Shown here piece after piece: positions 34,560-42,354 of a stretch of DNA of 64,000 nucleotides (within the stretch, counting starts at the first letter, position 1; each line of letters opens with the position of its first letter). The notes beneath the pieces were generated by a model that did no database searches, was not told the origin of the DNA, and worked only from the letters and a program-made list of their open reading frames with translations. The stretch is from Bacteroidales bacterium (GTDB lineage: Bacteria; Bacteroidota; Bacteroidia; Bacteroidales; F082). The translations under genes were made by a program, and so were the position numbers. The DNA lies in NCBI GenBank assembly GCA_019454985.1, contig JACFNF010000003.1, positions 62,001-126,000 of the forward strand, read 5' to 3'.

Positions 34560-35048
34560 TTAATAAGGTGTTTTTTGTTCTAATCTGATCCATTGTTCAA
34601 ACACTTCCTTAGCTTCTGAGGCATCAAGCTGGGTGGTAGGCAGGTCGCGGCGGCTGATTTCGAGCGGAATTTGCTGATAAAGATAAGAGTCGTCGAAGCC
34701 GGCGGCGGCAGCATCGGCTCGTCCTGCTGCAAAATAAAGATGACTGGGGCGTGCCCAGTAAATAGCTCCCAGACACATTGGGCAAGGTTCGCAGGATGAA
34801 TAGATCACACAACCATCGAGCTGAAAGGAGTTAAGGTTTTTACAGGCATCACGAATGGCCATCACCTCGGCATGGGCTGTTGGATCGTTAAGAGAAGTAA
34901 CGCTGTTCGCGCCACGGCCCACAATGACGCCATCTTTTACGACTACTGCCCCAAAAGGGCCGCCTTTGAGGCTTTTCATATTGTCAGCAGAAAGCTTCAC
35001 AGCTTCGCGCATAAATTTTTCGTGTTCGTTTGAATTTTCCATAACCAT
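34560..35048 (-). CDS. Cytidine/deoxycytidylate-type nucleoside deaminase, guanine deaminase-like
   Basis: A 162-residue zinc deaminase with HAEVMAIRDAC (zinc His and catalytic Glu) and SSCEPCPMCLGAIYWAR (two zinc Cys). GGPFGAVVVKDG and the C-terminal swap-type tail (EVFEQWIRLEQKTPY) match the GuaD guanine deaminase group, which turns guanine to xanthine, better than the tRNA deaminase TadA. Two ATGs, at 35048 and 35042, are equally possible. It is in the operon after aat. Confidence 0.88.
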   Translation of the reverse strand: MVMENSNEHEKFMREAVKLSADNMKSLKGGPFGAVVVKDGVIVGRGANSVTSLNDPTAHAEVMAIRDACKNLNSFQLDGCVIYSSCEPCPMCLGAIYWARPSHLYFAAGRADAAAAGFDDSYLYQQIPLEISRRDLPTTQLDASEAKEVFEQWIRLEQKTPY

Positions 35049-35055
35049 AACTTTT

Positions 35056-35754
35056 CTACAAATATACCAACTCTTGCTTCCAATTTTGTGGCTTATTACC
35101 CTTTTTCACTCCATTTTTTAAAACCTTCAGGAATTCATCCCGACCCATGAGAAATCCGCCGAGGCTTCGCATATGAGGCGTGTCCTGTTGTGAATCAATA
35201 AGGATGAAGTTGTTCTTATCCAAAAAAGCGGCAAAAGTGAGAAAAGCAGCTTTGGAAGCATTGGATTGTTGGCTAAACATGGATTCCCCAAAAAATATTT
35301 TCCCCAAAGCCACGCCGTAAAGCCCGCCGGCTAAACGGCCATTTTTGTCCCAAGCTTCGACAGAATGGGCAAAACCAAGATGATGTAGTTTCTCATAAGC
35401 TTCGATCATCTCGGGTAAAATCCATGAGCCGTCCTGATCGGGTCGCTTGATCGAGGAACAAGCCCGGATCACCTTGTCAAAGGCATAGTCAACCGTGATT
35501 TTATAGGGTTTGCCCCTGAATAATCTTCGCATGCTTTTCGAGTAATGGACTTCGGATGGCCGTATGACTAAGCGTGGATCGGGCGACCACCAAAGAAACT
35601 CGTTTTCTTCGTTATACCAGGGGAAGATACCGTTCTTGTATGCTTCGATCAGACGCTCGGGTCGCAAATCGCCTCCAACGGCGAGCAAACCATCAGGCCC
35701 GGCGAGTGAGGCCGGCGGAAAGGTGATGTCCTGCTCGTCCAATAAGAAAATCAT
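35056..35754 (-). CDS. aat: Leucyl/phenylalanyl-tRNA--protein transferase
   Basis: A 232-residue enzyme that adds Leu or Phe to proteins with N-terminal Arg or Lys, marking them for the ClpS/ClpAP N-end rule path. The family signature runs from FPPASLAGPDGLLAVGGDL and YKNGIFPWYNE to WWSPDPRLVI, with GGLYGVALGKIFFGESMFS in the second half. Length is normal. It lies 23 bp after the CAP-SPOR gene and 7 bp before the deaminase. Confidence 0.95.
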   Translation of the reverse strand: MIFLLDEQDITFPPASLAGPDGLLAVGGDLRPERLIEAYKNGIFPWYNEENEFLWWSPDPRLVIRPSEVHYSKSMRRLFRGKPYKITVDYAFDKVIRACSSIKRPDQDGSWILPEMIEAYEKLHHLGFAHSVEAWDKNGRLAGGLYGVALGKIFFGESMFSQQSNASKAAFLTFAAFLDKNNFILIDSQQDTPHMRSLGGFLMGRDEFLKVLKNGVKKGNKPQNWKQELVYL

Positions 35755-35777
35755 CTTTCAACCTTTGCTTTGAACCC

Positions 35778-36614
35778 TTATTCCTTGTAAATCCAGACTT
35801 CGGGGTAGGCATCTTTGTATCTTTCCCGGGCAGCTTTGGCTTCCGAGAGTTTGCCATACTGGTCAATGGCCACTCTGAAATTACCCTGGGATTTGAGAAT
35901 ACTGACTTTGCTCAGGCCATTGTTCCGATAGCGCTTTGCGGCTTCTTCGGCATCGTTTTTATTGGGGAAACTGCCATAAATGAGGTAATACCTCGCTTGT
36001 TTTTCTTTGGCAACAGCTTCTGTATCCTCTGTGCCTGTCGTTTTTATGGTGCAGGGCACGGGTCGCGGACTGTTGTCAGGGCGTTGTCCGAACCAAAGCG
36101 AGACATAGTTTTCACTGATTCCCACTCCAAAAGCCAGCCAGTTCTTATCGCTCTGCAAACCCTTTGTCAGAATCATTTCAGACGCTTCAGGAGTGGTCTT
36201 GATCAGGTTGAAAACACTATCTGCATCCACTAAGTCTTCTTCACTTAAAACAAGTTCATACCCTCTGAAATTGTATGAAGTCAGCTCTTTGGGCTTGTCC
36301 CACATACAATTGTTTTTCAAAACATAGTTGTTGTAGCAGCAAGGCGACCATTTTCCTTTGTCCGACCAACTGTGTGCATTGCAAATGCTGGTATCCTGCC
36401 GGTTTTGCTGCAGGTCGTAAGCATGAAGTTTAGCCACATAGGTCAGTGCACGCGAGAGGGGAATCTCAGGCATACGGTTCTGTTTTCTGAATCCGTTGAT
36501 TAATGAAGCCAGTTTAACTTCCTGACTGTCCAAGCAATAATCGTCAACCGAAGCAATTTGCGAAATGGCCTGAAAAGCAGGGAGCATAAAAAACAGGAGA
36601 AAAAATAGACGCAT
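35778..36614 (-). CDS. Exported CAP (SCP/PR1)-domain protein with C-terminal SPOR domain
   Basis: A 278-residue protein from the ATG at 36614, which gives a clean signal peptide (MRLFFLLFFMLPAFQAISQ). Residues about 30-185 look like a CAP domain (LINGFRKQNRMPEIPLSRAL, HAYDLQQN, NAHSW, GVGISENYVSLWFGQ), including a His in NAHSW. After an acidic linker, residues about 205-278 are a SPOR repeat (YYLIYGSFPNKNDAEEAAKR), which binds denuded peptidoglycan glycan strands. A periplasmic, cell-wall-linked function is inferred. The middle section SPCCYNNYVLKNNCMW is cysteine-rich for a periplasmic protein. Confidence 0.8.
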   Translation of the reverse strand: MRLFFLLFFMLPAFQAISQIASVDDYCLDSQEVKLASLINGFRKQNRMPEIPLSRALTYVAKLHAYDLQQNRQDTSICNAHSWSDKGKWSPCCYNNYVLKNNCMWDKPKELTSYNFRGYELVLSEEDLVDADSVFNLIKTTPEASEMILTKGLQSDKNWLAFGVGISENYVSLWFGQRPDNSPRPVPCTIKTTGTEDTEAVAKEKQARYYLIYGSFPNKNDAEEAAKRYRNNGLSKVSILKSQGNFRVAIDQYGKLSEAKAARERYKDAYPEVWIYKE

Positions 36615-36643
36615 GGGGGCAGGGTTTTTGCAAAAATACGTTT

Positions 36644-37471
36644 TCACCACGAGAAGTTTGCAATGTCATCGTCTCTTTCTTGCTGATAGCTATGCTTTAG
36701 TATCTGCATTACATGATGGTTGGTTGAGTAGGCTGCTTTATCAACAATATTTGAAATAGGCAGGACGCCCGGTGATGTTCCACACAAAAAGGCTGCTTCC
36801 ATTTTTTGAAGTTCATTCAATCTTAAAAACTCTTTGTGCACTTCAATTCCAAGCCGTTTGCTGATTTCTAACACTTTTTGGCGGGTTACACCCCGAAGCA
36901 CTGCTTCATCAGGAGCCGTAAATAGCTTATTGCCTTTCACGAAAAAAACATTCGAACGACTGCCTTCCGTAATTTGATCGTTATCAAGAAGCAGAAGTTC
37001 ATAAACCTGAAGCCGTTGTAAGGTTTCGGCCACAAGTTGTTTGTAATTGCTGCGGAACATTTTAATTTGAGGATCAATGCGTTTTAAGTCAATCAAGGCA
37101 ACGACCACGCCCTGCTGAAGCATGGTTTCGTCCGGATAGAAGGCAGGAATAAACCACATCGCCATTTTGTATTTTGCGAAATTTCTGCCTTTGCTCACCA
37201 TGACTTTGACATTGCCGGCATCTACCCGATTTGCCTCAACAAGGATATGAAACTGTGTTTTCAACAAAGCGGATTGGGGTAGGGGAAAGCCGGCCAAAGC
37301 GCAGCTTTTTTCTAAACGGCCAAAATGTTCGGCATAAAAAAGCGGCTTACCGTCAATCAGACGAATCACTTCATAGACATATTCGTATCCTTCAAAATTT
37401 CCGGGAATAAAATCGCAGGCGCTGATAAGCTGCTCATCAGCAATCCAATGCGTGTGAATGCATTGCTCCAT
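36644..37471 (-). CDS. Class IV PLP-dependent aminotransferase
   Basis: A 275-residue protein of the fold-type IV PLP family (branched-chain aminotransferase, D-amino-acid transaminase, aminodeoxychorismate lyase). The C-terminal motif TEGSRSNVFFV and GVTRQKVLEI are typical. The catalytic Lys region reads IKMFRSNYKQL, a divergent form of the usual Lys-x-x-Asn-Tyr segment. Residues separating the three activities are not decisive here; ADC lyase (pabC-like) or a BCAT-like enzyme are both possible. It follows the DUF2007 gene by 3 bp. Confidence 0.85.
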   Translation of the reverse strand: MEQCIHTHWIADEQLISACDFIPGNFEGYEYVYEVIRLIDGKPLFYAEHFGRLEKSCALAGFPLPQSALLKTQFHILVEANRVDAGNVKVMVSKGRNFAKYKMAMWFIPAFYPDETMLQQGVVVALIDLKRIDPQIKMFRSNYKQLVAETLQRLQVYELLLLDNDQITEGSRSNVFFVKGNKLFTAPDEAVLRGVTRQKVLEISKRLGIEVHKEFLRLNELQKMEAAFLCGTSPGVLPISNIVDKAAYSTNHHVMQILKHSYQQERDDDIANFSW

Positions 37472-37474
37472 CGG

Positions 37475-37705
37475 CTAACGGCTGGCCATATAATCGTTGA
37501 TCACCTGTGTAGCTTTTTCGGCAAAGGCATTTTCCACAAAAATCAAAGCCGAATCCTCTGGCGAGCCGGAGCCCCATCCGGCAATCACACTTTCTTCCAG
37601 CGTGTCGCGAAGAATGGAAGAGATGTTGTTCTCGGCAAGAATTTCCTTAATGAAGTTGGCTTCGACAATCGAACCTGTATAAACCTGTACTAAATCCTGA
37701 CTCAT
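37475..37705 (-). CDS. DUF2007-type small protein
   Basis: A 76-residue cytoplasmic protein, MSQDLVQVYTGSIVEANFIK onward, with a ferredoxin-like pattern and the DUF2007 (putative signal-transducing protein) signature: an early aromatic-Thr-Gly segment, EANFIKEILAENNI, and a terminal FAEKATQVINDY. The ATG at 37705 is chosen because the predicted promoter lies between it and the alternative ATG at 37744. It is the first gene of the seven-gene operon. Its function is unknown. Confidence 0.8.
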   Translation of the reverse strand: MSQDLVQVYTGSIVEANFIKEILAENNISSILRDTLEESVIAGWGSGSPEDSALIFVENAFAEKATQVINDYMASR

Positions 37706-37741
37706 AATTCGGCCCTCCGTTATTTTGCGAATGTTATTAAG

Positions 37742-37773
37742 CAAATATAATATAGCGCCTGAGAAAAAGCAAC
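37742..37773 (-). promoter_or_regulatory. Promoter of the DUF2007 operon
   Basis: Leftward GTTG (37770-37773), a 20-bp spacer and TATATTTG (37742-37749), an exact -7 match with one mismatch in the -33 box. It supports the 37705 start. Confidence 0.6.
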
Positions 37774-37794
37774 GTTTTTAAAGAAGTTTAATTT

Positions 37795-38715
37795 TTATGA
37801 CTGGTTTTTATTCAGCTTGATAATAGCAAAAACCATCACCGCTGCTGCAAGCCATTGAATGACACTCAGCCTCGTTCCGTTGATCAGAAAGTCGAACAGC
37901 ACAGCCGAAATGGGGAAAAGCAGTTCGCTGATGGTCGCTACGATGGCCTTTACTTTACGCAGCCCGTAATAATAAAGGAAAATTGCGCCCGAACCTGTAG
38001 TGATACCGATCAGGAAAATAAAAAACCATTCACGCTGACTCGTTTGAAAAAAATCGCCCAAATTGCCGAATAAAAGCATGACAACCAACATGATGAGCGA
38101 AGTGAAACCATAGCGGTAAAAAGTAGAAGTTACAAAATGATAGTTTGTGACCACCTTTTTTGAAAAAACGGTACTGCTCCCAAACGAAAAAGCAGCCACT
38201 ATGGCCAATAGAGCCGCTAAAGCTGTATTGCTGCCGGTTTGAAAATCGGGGAGCGAAAACTCGAACGTCAGGAAATAACCTCCGATAATGGCCATGGAGG
38301 CATAAAGCAGAAAGTTTTTGCGCAAGGGCTCACGCAACAGCAAATGGGCTAAGGTAATGGCAAAAACCGGTTGCAGTTTTTGAAGCAATACCACAATGGA
38401 CAAGTTGTTGAAATTGAGTAAAAACAAGGCTTTCACAATGGCCAAAGTGCCAATGGCGCCGCCAAAAAGACTTACCAATAGGAAAAATACCAAATCCTGT
38501 GTGGTCATCAGGCGCAGAAAACGATATTCGCGCCAAAGAAAAAGATTCATAATCAGGAATGGGACTAAATGCAAAACAAACACCACATACAAGGGATCAA
38601 GCCGGAAAAGCTGAGGAGTAAGCACCACTCCGTCGAAGCCCCACAAAATGGCTGAGAACCCTACGGCTATGGAGCCTTTGATTAAACTTTTATTCCCTGC
38701 TACCTTTGCATTCAT
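37795..38715 (-). CDS. EamA-family (DMT) metabolite transporter
   Basis: A 306-residue inner-membrane protein with ten predicted transmembrane helices in two EamA repeats (about 15-145 and 160-300). GFSAILWGFDGVVL begins the first repeat and GSGAIFLYYYGLRKVKA marks the second. The ATG at 38715 is supported by a promoter element directly upstream. Family members export or import amino acids, nucleotides and other small molecules; the substrate is not inferable. Confidence 0.87.
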   Translation of the reverse strand: MNAKVAGNKSLIKGSIAVGFSAILWGFDGVVLTPQLFRLDPLYVVFVLHLVPFLIMNLFLWREYRFLRLMTTQDLVFFLLVSLFGGAIGTLAIVKALFLLNFNNLSIVVLLQKLQPVFAITLAHLLLREPLRKNFLLYASMAIIGGYFLTFEFSLPDFQTGSNTALAALLAIVAAFSFGSSTVFSKKVVTNYHFVTSTFYRYGFTSLIMLVVMLLFGNLGDFFQTSQREWFFIFLIGITTGSGAIFLYYYGLRKVKAIVATISELLFPISAVLFDFLINGTRLSVIQWLAAAVMVFAIIKLNKNQS

Positions 38716-38733
38716 CCCTATTGGTTTAGGCGG

Positions 38734-38741
38734 CAAAGGTA
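38734..38741 (-). promoter_or_regulatory. Candidate -7 element of the EamA gene
   Basis: Leftward TACCTTTG, an exact match, 19 bp before the start codon at 38715. Confidence 0.4.
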
Positions 38742-38845
38742 AAAAAAGATGAGTTTGGACGATGCCTAAACTTCGCACAGACCACTTTGAAATGCAACAC
38801 TTTTGCTGAATTGGCAAAAAACGCAAACAAAACCGTTCTTCCACT

Positions 38846-38853
38846 TATATTTG
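38846..38853 (+). promoter_or_regulatory. Candidate -7 element of the receiver/ATP-grasp gene
   Basis: TATATTTG followed by CAG, an exact TAnnTTTG match, 27 bp before the ATG at 38880. It argues against the earlier in-frame ATG at 38787. No -33 TTTG at standard spacing. Confidence 0.45.
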
Positions 38854-38879
38854 CAGTAAAACTCACACCACAAATTGTT

Positions 38880-41864
38880 ATGGCTCCCGCACGCTTCGAC
38901 ATCCAAAAGAAAAAACACTTGTTCAACGACACCTTGTTTACCAATTTGATGCGAAAGCGCATCTATCATGTCCTGCTCATTTCGTCGGTTTATGACGCCT
39001 TCATGCTCGAGGAGGACGGCCGTATTGACGAGCAGGTGTTCAATGAATATGTTGCGCTTAATCTTCGTTATCCACCCATTTTTATTCTTGCCAGTACCAA
39101 CGATGAAGTTCAGAAAGCATTGAGCGAAGAAGCCATTGACTTAATCATCATCATGTTAAGCTCGCAGGAAAAACACACTTTTGAGCTTGCACAGTCTTTA
39201 AAGGATCAAAAACCCAACATTCCCATTGTGGTGCTTACACCTTTGTCGCGTGACTTAAGCATCCGGCTCGATAGCAAAGACCTCCGCTCGGTGGATTATG
39301 TGTTTAACTGGTTAGGAAATGCCGATATCCTTTTGGCTATCATCAAACTAATTGAAGACCGGATGAATGCTGAACATGATATCTTAGACGTGGGCGTGCA
39401 GTGCATCCTTTTAGTGGAGGATTCCGTGAGGTTCTATAGCAGTTATTTGCCAAACATTTATAAAATCATTTTCACCCAGTCGAAATCCTTCATGACCGAA
39501 GGGCTCAACGAGCATCAGAAAACATTACGCATGCGCGGACGACCGAAGATTTTGCTCGCTACCAATTATGAAGAAGCCATTGGGCTTTACGAAAAATATA
39601 AAGATTACCTTCTGGGTATAATCTCGGATATTTCTTATGAACGCGGCGGACAGACTGATCCCGAAGCCGGCATTAAGCTGAGCCGTGAAGTAAAAAAACA
39701 AAATAAATATCTGCCAATCCTTCTGCAATCATCTGAGGAATCAAATGCAGAGCTGGCAAAGAAAGCCAAAGTAGGATTCATCAACAAAAATTCTAAAACC
39801 CTTTCCATCGAGCTTCGTAAATTTATTCGCGAGTATTTTGCCTTTGGTGATTTTGTTTTTCGCGACCCCAAGTCGGGTATGGAGGTACTCAGGGTTTCGG
39901 ATTTACGGGCCATGCAGGAGAAAATATTTCAGGTGCCTAACGAATCGCTGCAATACCATATCGAGCGGAATCATCTTTCTAAATGGTTGAAGGCAAGGGC
40001 GTTGTTCCCGATTGCGGATCTGTTTAAAATGTTTACCCCCGAGGATTTTCTGGATTCCGACGATGTCAAGCGTTTCGTGTTTGATGCCATCGGCACTTTC
40101 CGATTGAATAAAGCCCGTGGGGTGATTGCCGAATTTAACCGCGATAACTTCGATGAATATCTGTCGTTTACCCGTATCGGACAGGGTTCCATTGGCGGGA
40201 AAGCCCGCGGGCTGGCTTTTTTGGATTCGCTCATCAAACGCAACAGGCTGTATGACAGCTACGAAGGGATTACTATAGGGATTCCGCGAACCGTTGTCCT
40301 TTGCACCGATATTTTCGATGAGTTTATGGAAGAGAATAATCTCTATCAGGTAGCGCTGTCCGACGACTTATCTGACGAAGAAATTCTTCGCCATTTTGTT
40401 GAAGCCCAGCTGCCTATGCGTATTGATGATGACCTTGCCACCCTCATCTCGGTAATCCGTAATCCTTTGGCCGTACGCTCGTCAAGCTTGCTCGAAGATT
40501 CACATTATCAGCCATTTGCCGGAATTTACAGTACTTATATGGTGCCGGTTGTTGAAAACGATGAACGCACTATGCTCAAACTGTTGGCAATAGCCATTAA
40601 AAGTGTGTATGCGAGTGTGTTTTACAAGGACAGCAAGGCCTATATGACGGCTACAAAGAACGTCATTGACGAAGAAAAAATGGGGATTGTGCTTCAGGAA
40701 GTTTGCGGAAAGTCGTATGACACACGCTATTACCCAACTTTGAGTGGAGTGGCACGCTCCATCAATTTTTACCCTATTGGCTCCGAAAGCCCCGAAGACG
40801 GCATTGCCAATATCGCACTCGGGTTGGGAAAACACATTGTGGATGGAGGCCAGACACTGCGTTTTTCGCCGCGTTTTCCACAAAAGGTTTTACAGATTTC
40901 GCAACCCGACCTCGCCCTTCGGGAGACTCAGAAAGTATTCTATGCACTCGATCTGAATCCCGACAGCTTTCAGGTGACTCCCGATGAAGCAGCAAACCTG
41001 CTCAAACTCCCTGTGCGAGAGGCGGACAAAGATGGTGTTCTTCGCTTAGTCTGTTCAACCTACGATTACGAAAGCAATATGCTTCGCGATGGTTCTCATG
41101 ACGATGGAACCAAATTGGTGACCTTTGCTAACATATTGAAATATAATACTTTTCCTCTGGCACAAATTATCAGCATCATTCTTGAAAAAGGTCAAAAAGA
41201 ACTGGGAAAGCCGGTGGAAATTGAATTTGCCGTCGAACTGAACCGAAGTGGCGACGATCATAAAATCTTCTATCTCCTGCAAATCAGGCCAATAGTAAGC
41301 ATCAACGATACAGTTGTGCCTGATCTTGGGCAATATTCCGATAACCAGTTGTTGATTAGGGCTGACAACGCTCTGGGGAACGGTGTAGTGAACCATATTT
41401 ACGATTTTGTATATGTTAAACCGAAATCTTTTGATGCTGCCCGAACCCGTGATATTGCTTCGAAAATAGGGGAACTGAACGATGAGTTTCTGAGGCAGGG
41501 CAAAAATTACGTTTTGGTGGGCCCCGGACGTTGGGGTTCGAGCGACCCCTGGCTTGGCATCCCCGTGAAATGGCCGCAAATCTCGGCTGCACGGGTGATC
41601 ATCGAATCAGGACTGGAAAATTATCGCATTGACCCGAGCCAGGGGACTCACTTCTTTCAGAATCTGACCTCTTTCGGAGTGGGCTATTTCACGATAAATC
41701 CGTATATCCATCAGGGGTTTTACGACATTGGCTATCTTGACGGATGCGAAGCAGTTTACGAAGACCAATACATCCGTCATGTGCACTTTGAGAAAGAAAT
41801 CACCATTGCCATTGACGGAAAACTAAACCGAGGCATCATCCTAAAGGATGGCTATACGCTCTAA
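38880..41864 (+). CDS. Two receiver-like domains fused to a PEP-synthase-type ATP-binding domain
   Basis: A 994-residue cytoplasmic protein. Residues about 25-160 form a first receiver-like domain without obvious phosphoacceptor. Residues about 175-335 form a second that keeps the acidic pair (LLVEDS), Asp250 in ISDIS, SS in LLQSSEES and Lys in FINKNS, so it could be phosphorylated. A helical linker follows (about 345-430), then a PPDK_N/PEP-synthase ATP-grasp domain at about 435-800 (GGKARGLAFL, RSSSLLEDSHYQPFAGIYST, ending FYLLQIRPI). Neither the swivelling phosphohistidine motif nor the PEP-binding TIM barrel follows; instead there is a 190-residue C-terminal domain (LVGPGRWGSSDPW). It is therefore not a complete PEP synthase. 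Family members of this layout are annotated only as PEP/pyruvate-binding proteins. Confidence 0.82.
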   Translation: MAPARFDIQKKKHLFNDTLFTNLMRKRIYHVLLISSVYDAFMLEEDGRIDEQVFNEYVALNLRYPPIFILASTNDEVQKALSEEAIDLIIIMLSSQEKHTFELAQSLKDQKPNIPIVVLTPLSRDLSIRLDSKDLRSVDYVFNWLGNADILLAIIKLIEDRMNAEHDILDVGVQCILLVEDSVRFYSSYLPNIYKIIFTQSKSFMTEGLNEHQKTLRMRGRPKILLATNYEEAIGLYEKYKDYLLGIISDISYERGGQTDPEAGIKLSREVKKQNKYLPILLQSSEESNAELAKKAKVGFINKNSKTLSIELRKFIREYFAFGDFVFRDPKSGMEVLRVSDLRAMQEKIFQVPNESLQYHIERNHLSKWLKARALFPIADLFKMFTPEDFLDSDDVKRFVFDAIGTFRLNKARGVIAEFNRDNFDEYLSFTRIGQGSIGGKARGLAFLDSLIKRNRLYDSYEGITIGIPRTVVLCTDIFDEFMEENNLYQVALSDDLSDEEILRHFVEAQLPMRIDDDLATLISVIRNPLAVRSSSLLEDSHYQPFAGIYSTYMVPVVENDERTMLKLLAIAIKSVYASVFYKDSKAYMTATKNVIDEEKMGIVLQEVCGKSYDTRYYPTLSGVARSINFYPIGSESPEDGIANIALGLGKHIVDGGQTLRFSPRFPQKVLQISQPDLALRETQKVFYALDLNPDSFQVTPDEAANLLKLPVREADKDGVLRLVCSTYDYESNMLRDGSHDDGTKLVTFANILKYNTFPLAQIISIILEKGQKELGKPVEIEFAVELNRSGDDHKIFYLLQIRPIVSINDTVVPDLGQYSDNQLLIRADNALGNGVVNHIYDFVYVKPKSFDAARTRDIASKIGELNDEFLRQGKNYVLVGPGRWGSSDPWLGIPVKWPQISAARVIIESGLENYRIDPSQGTHFFQNLTSFGVGYFTINPYIHQGFYDIGYLDGCEAVYEDQYIRHVHFEKEITIAIDGKLNRGIILKDGYTL

Positions 41865-41923
41865 ATAGGTTTAACAATCAGAGTGTCAAGTCTCTATATT
41901 ATACAGATTTTTTTAACGAAACA

Positions 41924-41954
41924 CTTGTCAGGCAAAGAAAAAGCCCTACCTTTG
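41924..41954 (+). promoter_or_regulatory. Promoter of the TM1266-like gene
   Basis: CTTG (41924-41927), a 19-bp spacer and TACCTTTG (41947-41954). The predicted transcript starts only about 12 nt before the ATG. Confidence 0.55.
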
Positions 41955-41972
41955 TTAAGAATTTAACAACTG

Positions 41973-42242
41973 ATGAATATGACACGTCACGTAATGCTTA
42001 TTCTTGTTGGCTCGCGGAAAGAAGCGGCCGAAAAAGTCCAGAAAATCCTCACCGGATGGGGTTGTTTTGTAAAGACAAGACTTGGAATCCATGATGATGT
42101 TTTAGACCATTGCTCACAATCGGGATTGATTTTCCTCGAACTTCAGGGCGATTTGGATCACATGAAAGAAATTGAGCACAAACTCAACCTCATTCAATCC
42201 GTTGATGCCAAACTCATTACCCTGAGTACCGAAAAGGCTTAG
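41973..42242 (+). CDS. TM1266-like ferredoxin-fold protein (iron-only hydrogenase system regulator family)
   Basis: An 89-residue protein (a second ATG at 41979 is possible) with a beta-alpha-beta ferredoxin/ACT-like pattern. VKTRLGIHDD, SGLIFLELQGD, and LNLIQSVDAKLITLS align by eye with the TM1266 family, small putative regulators often encoded beside the HydEFG [FeFe]-hydrogenase maturation genes. No hydrogenase gene is in this window. A role as sensor is inference from family context only. A strong terminator follows 66 bp after the stop. Confidence 0.72.
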   Translation: MNMTRHVMLILVGSRKEAAEKVQKILTGWGCFVKTRLGIHDDVLDHCSQSGLIFLELQGDLDHMKEIEHKLNLIQSVDAKLITLSTEKA

Positions 42243-42307
42243 TCATAAGAGCATTTATTCGATTTTGCCGAGGAGATTTGTTTTTTAAGACTTTCGGCAG
42301 TGGAATG

Positions 42308-42346
42308 GCGAAGAAAAAGCTAATTTTGCTTTTTCTTCGCTTTTTT
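42308..42346 (+). terminator. Strong Rho-independent terminator just before purK
   Basis: A perfect 13-bp stem (42308-42320 with 42328-42340) with a 7-nt loop and six T, ending 8 bp before the purK ATG. The loop and first stem base also spell TAATTTTG (42321-42328), a -7 element for purK. Confidence 0.85.
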
Positions 42347-42354
42347 ATTAATTT

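Noticed and set aside
37706..37744. Earlier ATG for the DUF2007 gene
   Set aside because: The promoter's -7 element lies at 37742-37749, so transcripts start downstream of this ATG.
38880..41864. Complete phosphoenolpyruvate synthase or pyruvate phosphate dikinase
   Set aside because: The phosphohistidine motif and PEP-binding barrel are missing and two receiver-like domains are added.
42243..42307. Purine riboswitch upstream of purK
   Set aside because: Only 65 bp lie between the previous stop and the terminator, too little for an aptamer, and no conserved purine- or PRPP/ppGpp-type core was seen.
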